From positions 5,697 through 69,696 of the forward strand of contig VZRG01002390.1 in assembly GCA_013397435.1 (NCBI GenBank): a stretch of DNA of 64,000 bases, in the 5' to 3' direction. Of the stretch, positions 60,768 to 64,000 are shown in pieces. The notes below the pieces were generated by a model. It made no database searches, was not told the origin of the DNA, and saw only the letters and a list, made by a program, of their open reading frames with translations. This DNA comes from Erythrocercus mccallii. Taxonomy: Eukaryota; Chordata; Aves; Passeriformes; Dicruridae. Both the position numbers and the translations under genes were made by a program. Position 1 is the stretch's first letter. The number at the start of each line of letters is the position of its first letter.

Positions 60768-61405
60768 TGTAGAGGTGTAGAATGTCATTGTGCTGCTTGG
60801 TTCCTTAAAGTTCTTTGTATGGTTTGCAGTTCCATATATGTTCCAATTGAGTTCTATGTACCCCAGTTGGACCCCTTTGTTCTCCCTCAGGAGTTTTCCC
60901 GCCAAAAGTTGTTTACTCCTTTTGCCTCACATGTTTCCCGCTTTCTGTCCATGTGCACCTGTCTGTCCATCATCCAGTTCTGTCATCCCATTGGGCACCT
61001 GTCCGTGGGGCGATGGGCTAGGTGATTGGCCGGCAAGGGATCACACCATATCACCCCATACCCTGCCTTTCCCCATTGGTTACGATTGTAGTCACCCCAT
61101 TTATGTCATCCCGAACCCCTCTGCAGATTGGGTACCCCATGCTCTCCACCCCCAATTAATGTTAATAAATACCCCGGTTCAGGGTGTGAAAAGCACTCTC
61201 AGGTCTTGGGTCTCCTAGGCTCTCGAGCTCTAGGGCGCCCACGTGAATAAAACCTCCACTTATTCACCCTGAGAGTCCTGCTTCTGCCTTCCCGTCTTCG
61301 TTCCTCTCGCTGCTGCTTCCGACAAACAGAAAGCAAAAAGAACCCACGAGCGGACAGGAGTCTGCTGGTGTATAGCTGCCCCCTGAATAACCAAGAGCAG
61401 CTATA
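60768..61405 (+). mobile_element. Solo LTR inside CR1 ORF2
   Basis: A 638-bp LTR starting TGTAGAGG and ending GCAGCTATA, probably CTACA mutated to CTATA. It is flanked by CCCAGA (60762-60767 and 61406-61411). Removing it rejoins the CR1 frame at the GPDGIHPRV motif. A TATA-like TAATAAATA is near 61163 and the polyA signal AATAAA is at 61246-61251, so orientation is plus. R can fold into nested hairpins (see findings). The 6-bp duplication suggests an ERVK-like element. There is no proviral interior. Confidence 0.85.
61246..61251 (+). terminator. LTR polyadenylation signal
   Basis: AATAAA in the R region of the LTR at 60768-61405. It lies in the stem and loop of an 8-bp hairpin (61243-61250 with 61260-61267). 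Confidence 0.7.
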
Positions 61406-62388
61406 CCCAGATGGGATCCATCCCAGGGTGATGAGGGAGCTGGCGGATGAGCTTGCAAAGCTGCTCTCCATCATTTACCAACAAATTTGGCTTACTGGTG
61501 TGGTTCTGGATGATTGGAAACTGGCCAATGTGATTCCCATTCATAAAAAGGGTAAAAAGGAGGATCATAGTAATTATAGGCCAATTAGCCTGACCTCAGT
61601 ACCAGGTAAGATAATGGAGCAGTTTATATTGAGAGCTATTATGCAGCACTTAAAAGACGGCCAGGGTATCAGATTCAGCCAGCACAGGTTTAGGAAGGGT
61701 AGGTCATGTTTGACCAACCTGGTCTCCTTTTATGACCAGGTGACCTGCCTGGTGGATGCAGGAAAGGCTGTGGATGTTGTCTATTTGGACTTCAGCAAGG
61801 CCTTTGACGTTGTCTCCCACAGCATACTCCTGGAAAAGCTGGCAGCCTGTGTCTTGGACAGGAGCACTCTGTGCTGGGTTAGGAACTGGCTGCATGGCTG
61901 GGCCCAGAGAGTGGTGGGGAACGGTGCTGCATCCAGCTGGCAGCCAGGCACCAGTGGTGTTCCTCAGGGGTCTGTGCTGGGGCCAGTTCTGTTCAATATT
62001 TTTATTGATGACATGAATGAGGGTATTGAGTCTTTCATTAGTAAATCTGCAGACAACAGTAAGCTGGGAGCATGTGTCGATCTGTTGGAAGGGAGGAGGG
62101 CTCTGCAGAGAGACCTGAAGCAATTGGATAGGCAGAATCCAATAGGTCCAAGTGCCAAGTCCTGCATTTTGGTCACAATAACCCCCTGCAGTGCTCTAGG
62201 CTGGGTACAGTGTGGCTGCACAGTGCCCAGGCAGAAAGGGACCTGAGGCACTGATGGACAGCAACTGAACATGAGCCAGGGTGTGCCCAGGAGGCCAAGA
62301 GGGTCAATGGCACCTGGCCTGTATTAGGAATGGTGTGGCCAGAAGGAGCAGGGAGGTCATTCTTCCCCTGTACTGGTGAGGTCACATC

Positions 62389-62564
62389 TTGAGTGCTGTG
62401 TCCAGCTCTGGCCCCTCAGTTTAGGATAGACATTGAGTGCTGTGTCCAGTTCTGGCCCCTCAGTTTAAGAAGGACATTGAGTGCTGTGTCCAGTTCTAGC
62501 CCCTCAGTTTAGGATGGACATTGAGTGCTGTGTCCAGTTCTGGCCCCTCAGTTCAGGAAGGACA
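62389..62564 (+). repeat. Four-copy 44-bp tandem repeat in CR1
   Basis: Units start at 62389, 62433, 62477 and 62521 with an exact 44-base period. Each runs TTGAGTGCTGTGTCCAG, TCTGGCCCCTCAGTT and ends near GGACA. A normal CR1 has this segment once. The unit is not a multiple of three, so it also shifts the ORF2 frame. Confidence 0.95.
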
Positions 62565-62995
62565 TTAAGACACTTGAGCGCATCCAGAGGAGGGCAACAA
62601 GGTTGGTGAGGGGCTTGGAGCACAAGCCATATGAGGAACAACTGAAGGAGCTGGTGTTGTTTAGCCTGGAGAAGACTCAGAGGTGACCTACAGCTTCCTC
62701 AAAAGATAGTTGTAGTCAGGTGGGGGTTGGTCTCTTTCTTCAGGCAGCAACTAACAGAACAAGAGGACACAGTCTCAACCTGCACCAAAGGAAATATAGG
62801 CTGGATATTAAGAAAATGTTTTTTACAGAGAGGGTGATAAAGTATTGGAATGGTCTGCATGGGGAGGTGGTGGATTCACCATCTCTGGATGTGTTTAAGA
62901 AAAGACTGGATGTGGCACTTTCTCTTAGAAAATCATTTGCGTGACTGGCTTCTTCCCTCCTCACTAAATGTCAATCAGTGCAAAACCAACACAGA

Positions 62996-63283
62996 TGGAG
63001 GGACAGAACACAGGGAATAGGTTCACATTGACAGAGGGCAGGACTGGATGGGATATTGGGCAGGAATTGTTCCCTGGGAGGGTGGGCAGGCCCTGGCACA
63101 GGGTGCCCAGAGCAGCTGTGGCTGCCCCTGGATTCCTGGCAGTGTCCAAGGGCAGGTTGGACACTGGGGCTTGGAGCAGCCTGGGACAGTGGAAGGTGTC
63201 CTTGCTCATGGCAGGCGGTGGAATAAGACAAATTTAAGGTCCTTCAGACCCAAACCATTCCATGATTCTCTTCAATGATTCTA
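62996..63283 (+). mobile_element. CR1 LINE 3' tail
   Basis: A separate sense-strand CR1 tail of the subfamily seen at 23.6 and 51.9 kb: GGAGGGACAGAACACAGGG through the GGACAGTGGAAGGTGTCC block to CCATGATTCTCTTCAATGATTCTAAG. It lies 90 bp after the end of the large CR1 but is a different subfamily, so it is an independent insertion. Confidence 0.9.
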
Positions 63284-64000
63284 AGATATTATAATCAGAT
63301 ATCTAGATTGCAATTTAATAAGCACCGACACTATTTCCCACATGACTTCCAGTGAGGAGTCCTGTGCCCCAAACCCATTGACTTGGCAGATCTGTAGGAA
63401 CGAGGAGGGGCACACTTGGTTTCTTAATATGCCTTGACTGTGGGCTAGGAAACTATTTTTGACTAAACTATTCATTAAGTTGTTTAGGTGCTATCATTCA
63501 AAAAGAATAACCACAGCACTACAGTATGTTCCTGTGCCTCACAAATGTAGGGGGAAGTGTCCCCAAAAAAAGTGCAGCAGTTGCTTCTTGGCTTTGGGTG
63601 ACAGACACACAAAATACAGACACACTTCCAGCCACCTTATTCCACACTGTTATTCTTATAAAACTCTGTTTTACAGACCTTAACATTTACAAAAGAAAAA
63701 ACATATGAGAACAGAAGAGTAAAAGGAAATAAATAATAAAATAAGTACCTTCATCGTAACTCTGGTCTAAACTGGAAAGAAAAGCCCTAATTACAAAGAA
63801 ACACTCTTTTTCCTTAGTATAGGTTGTTACTGAGTCATATTATCAATCAGAGCAGCTCATAGCAAGAATATAAAATGCTGAAATAACAGTAATTTCAGAA
63901 GAAATCTCTTAGCCAGATCTGACTATGTCCAAGGGAGGAAAAAGTAGTCATTCCCTATTTCTGGTTTCCCCTTCTTTGCCAGTTGCCAGGAGGGTTTTGT
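63284..64000. other. Unique non-coding DNA
   Basis: AT-rich sequence to the window edge with nothing recognisable. Confidence 0.6.

Larger units (their letters stand above)
59456..62905 (+). pseudogene. CR1 LINE ORF2 pseudogene (endonuclease-RT)
   Basis: A broken CR1 ORF2, the protein that nicks target DNA and copies CR1 RNA. The endonuclease part is seen from ITETWWD (about 59507-59530) through GDFN (about 59829, another frame) and GHSDHE (about 60041). The RT is at 61414-62246, with NYRPISLTSV, YLDFSKAFD and GVPQGSVLGP. The usual FADD site reads SADN (62046-62057), which loses one catalytic aspartate. Frameshifts occur near 59780, 59925, 60400, 60680 and 62125, and stops at 60161 and about 60270. 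An LTR (60768-61405) splits the frame. The N-terminus is lost at the proviral LTR. It is non-functional. Confidence 0.9.

Noticed and set aside
62389..62564. Regular repeat considered as a CRISPR-like array
   Set aside because: The units are contiguous with no spacers, and lie in a bird LINE. It is a tandem duplication.

Overview
The window looks like bird genomic DNA, most likely from a passerine. The evidence is the repeat content. There are at least fifteen CR1 LINE pieces with the avian CR1 3' tail, which contains a recurrent block near CCTGGGACAGTGGAAGGTGTCC and often a degenerate ATTCTRTGAT end. There are also about a dozen avian ERV long terminal repeats (LTRs). Background DNA is AT-rich and vertebrate in character, with no operons or bacterial signals. 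I recognise no host protein-coding exon, tRNA, rRNA or CRISPR. The unique sequence is best read as intergenic or intronic; I cannot tell which. Species and family names cannot be fixed without a repeat library.

Layout. 1-7.4 kb is unique AT-rich DNA. 7.4-12.9 kb is an LTR cluster: 7409-7789, 7844-8982 split by 8010-8670, 9209-9680, 10792-11094 and 12355-12888, plus two CR1 scraps. 13-30.9 kb is mostly unique, with CR1 tails at 15.7, 18.1, 18.6, 19.0 and 23.6 kb and a decayed LTR at 26.5 kb. 30990-32383 is an LTR with a second LTR inside it, followed by a poly-A run, an assembly gap (32579-32630) and a CR1 tail. 33-43 kb is mostly unique, with an LTR at 35.2 kb and CR1 tails at 36.7 and 40.4 kb. 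43185-44537 is a plus-strand proviral remnant (LTR, primer-binding site, leader) abutting an old CR1 piece. 46-48 kb holds small CR1 tails. 51895-53015 is a minus-strand CR1 split by a solo LTR.

57.4-63.3 kb is the most complex part. A broken CR1 with endonuclease and reverse-transcriptase coding runs from 59456 to about 62905. Its left end is cut off by the LTR of a minus-strand provirus (59455 down to 58200) of the same family as the copy at 43-44 kb. That provirus keeps a primer-binding site matching tRNA-Gly. Its leader is itself interrupted by a third element, an LTR at 57453-58098 flanked by a perfect 5-bp duplication. Inside the CR1 reading frame sits another LTR (60768-61405, duplication CCCAGA). 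The CR1 3' part also carries a four-copy 44-bp tandem repeat.

Nothing here works together as a pathway. The window records repeated retroelement insertion, and several relative insertion orders can be read from the nesting. I found no convincing new biological system. The most informative items are the nested insertions with readable target-site duplications, the opposed proviral pair with a tRNA-Gly primer site, and the predicted RNA hairpins around the polyadenylation signal of the LTR at 60768-61405.
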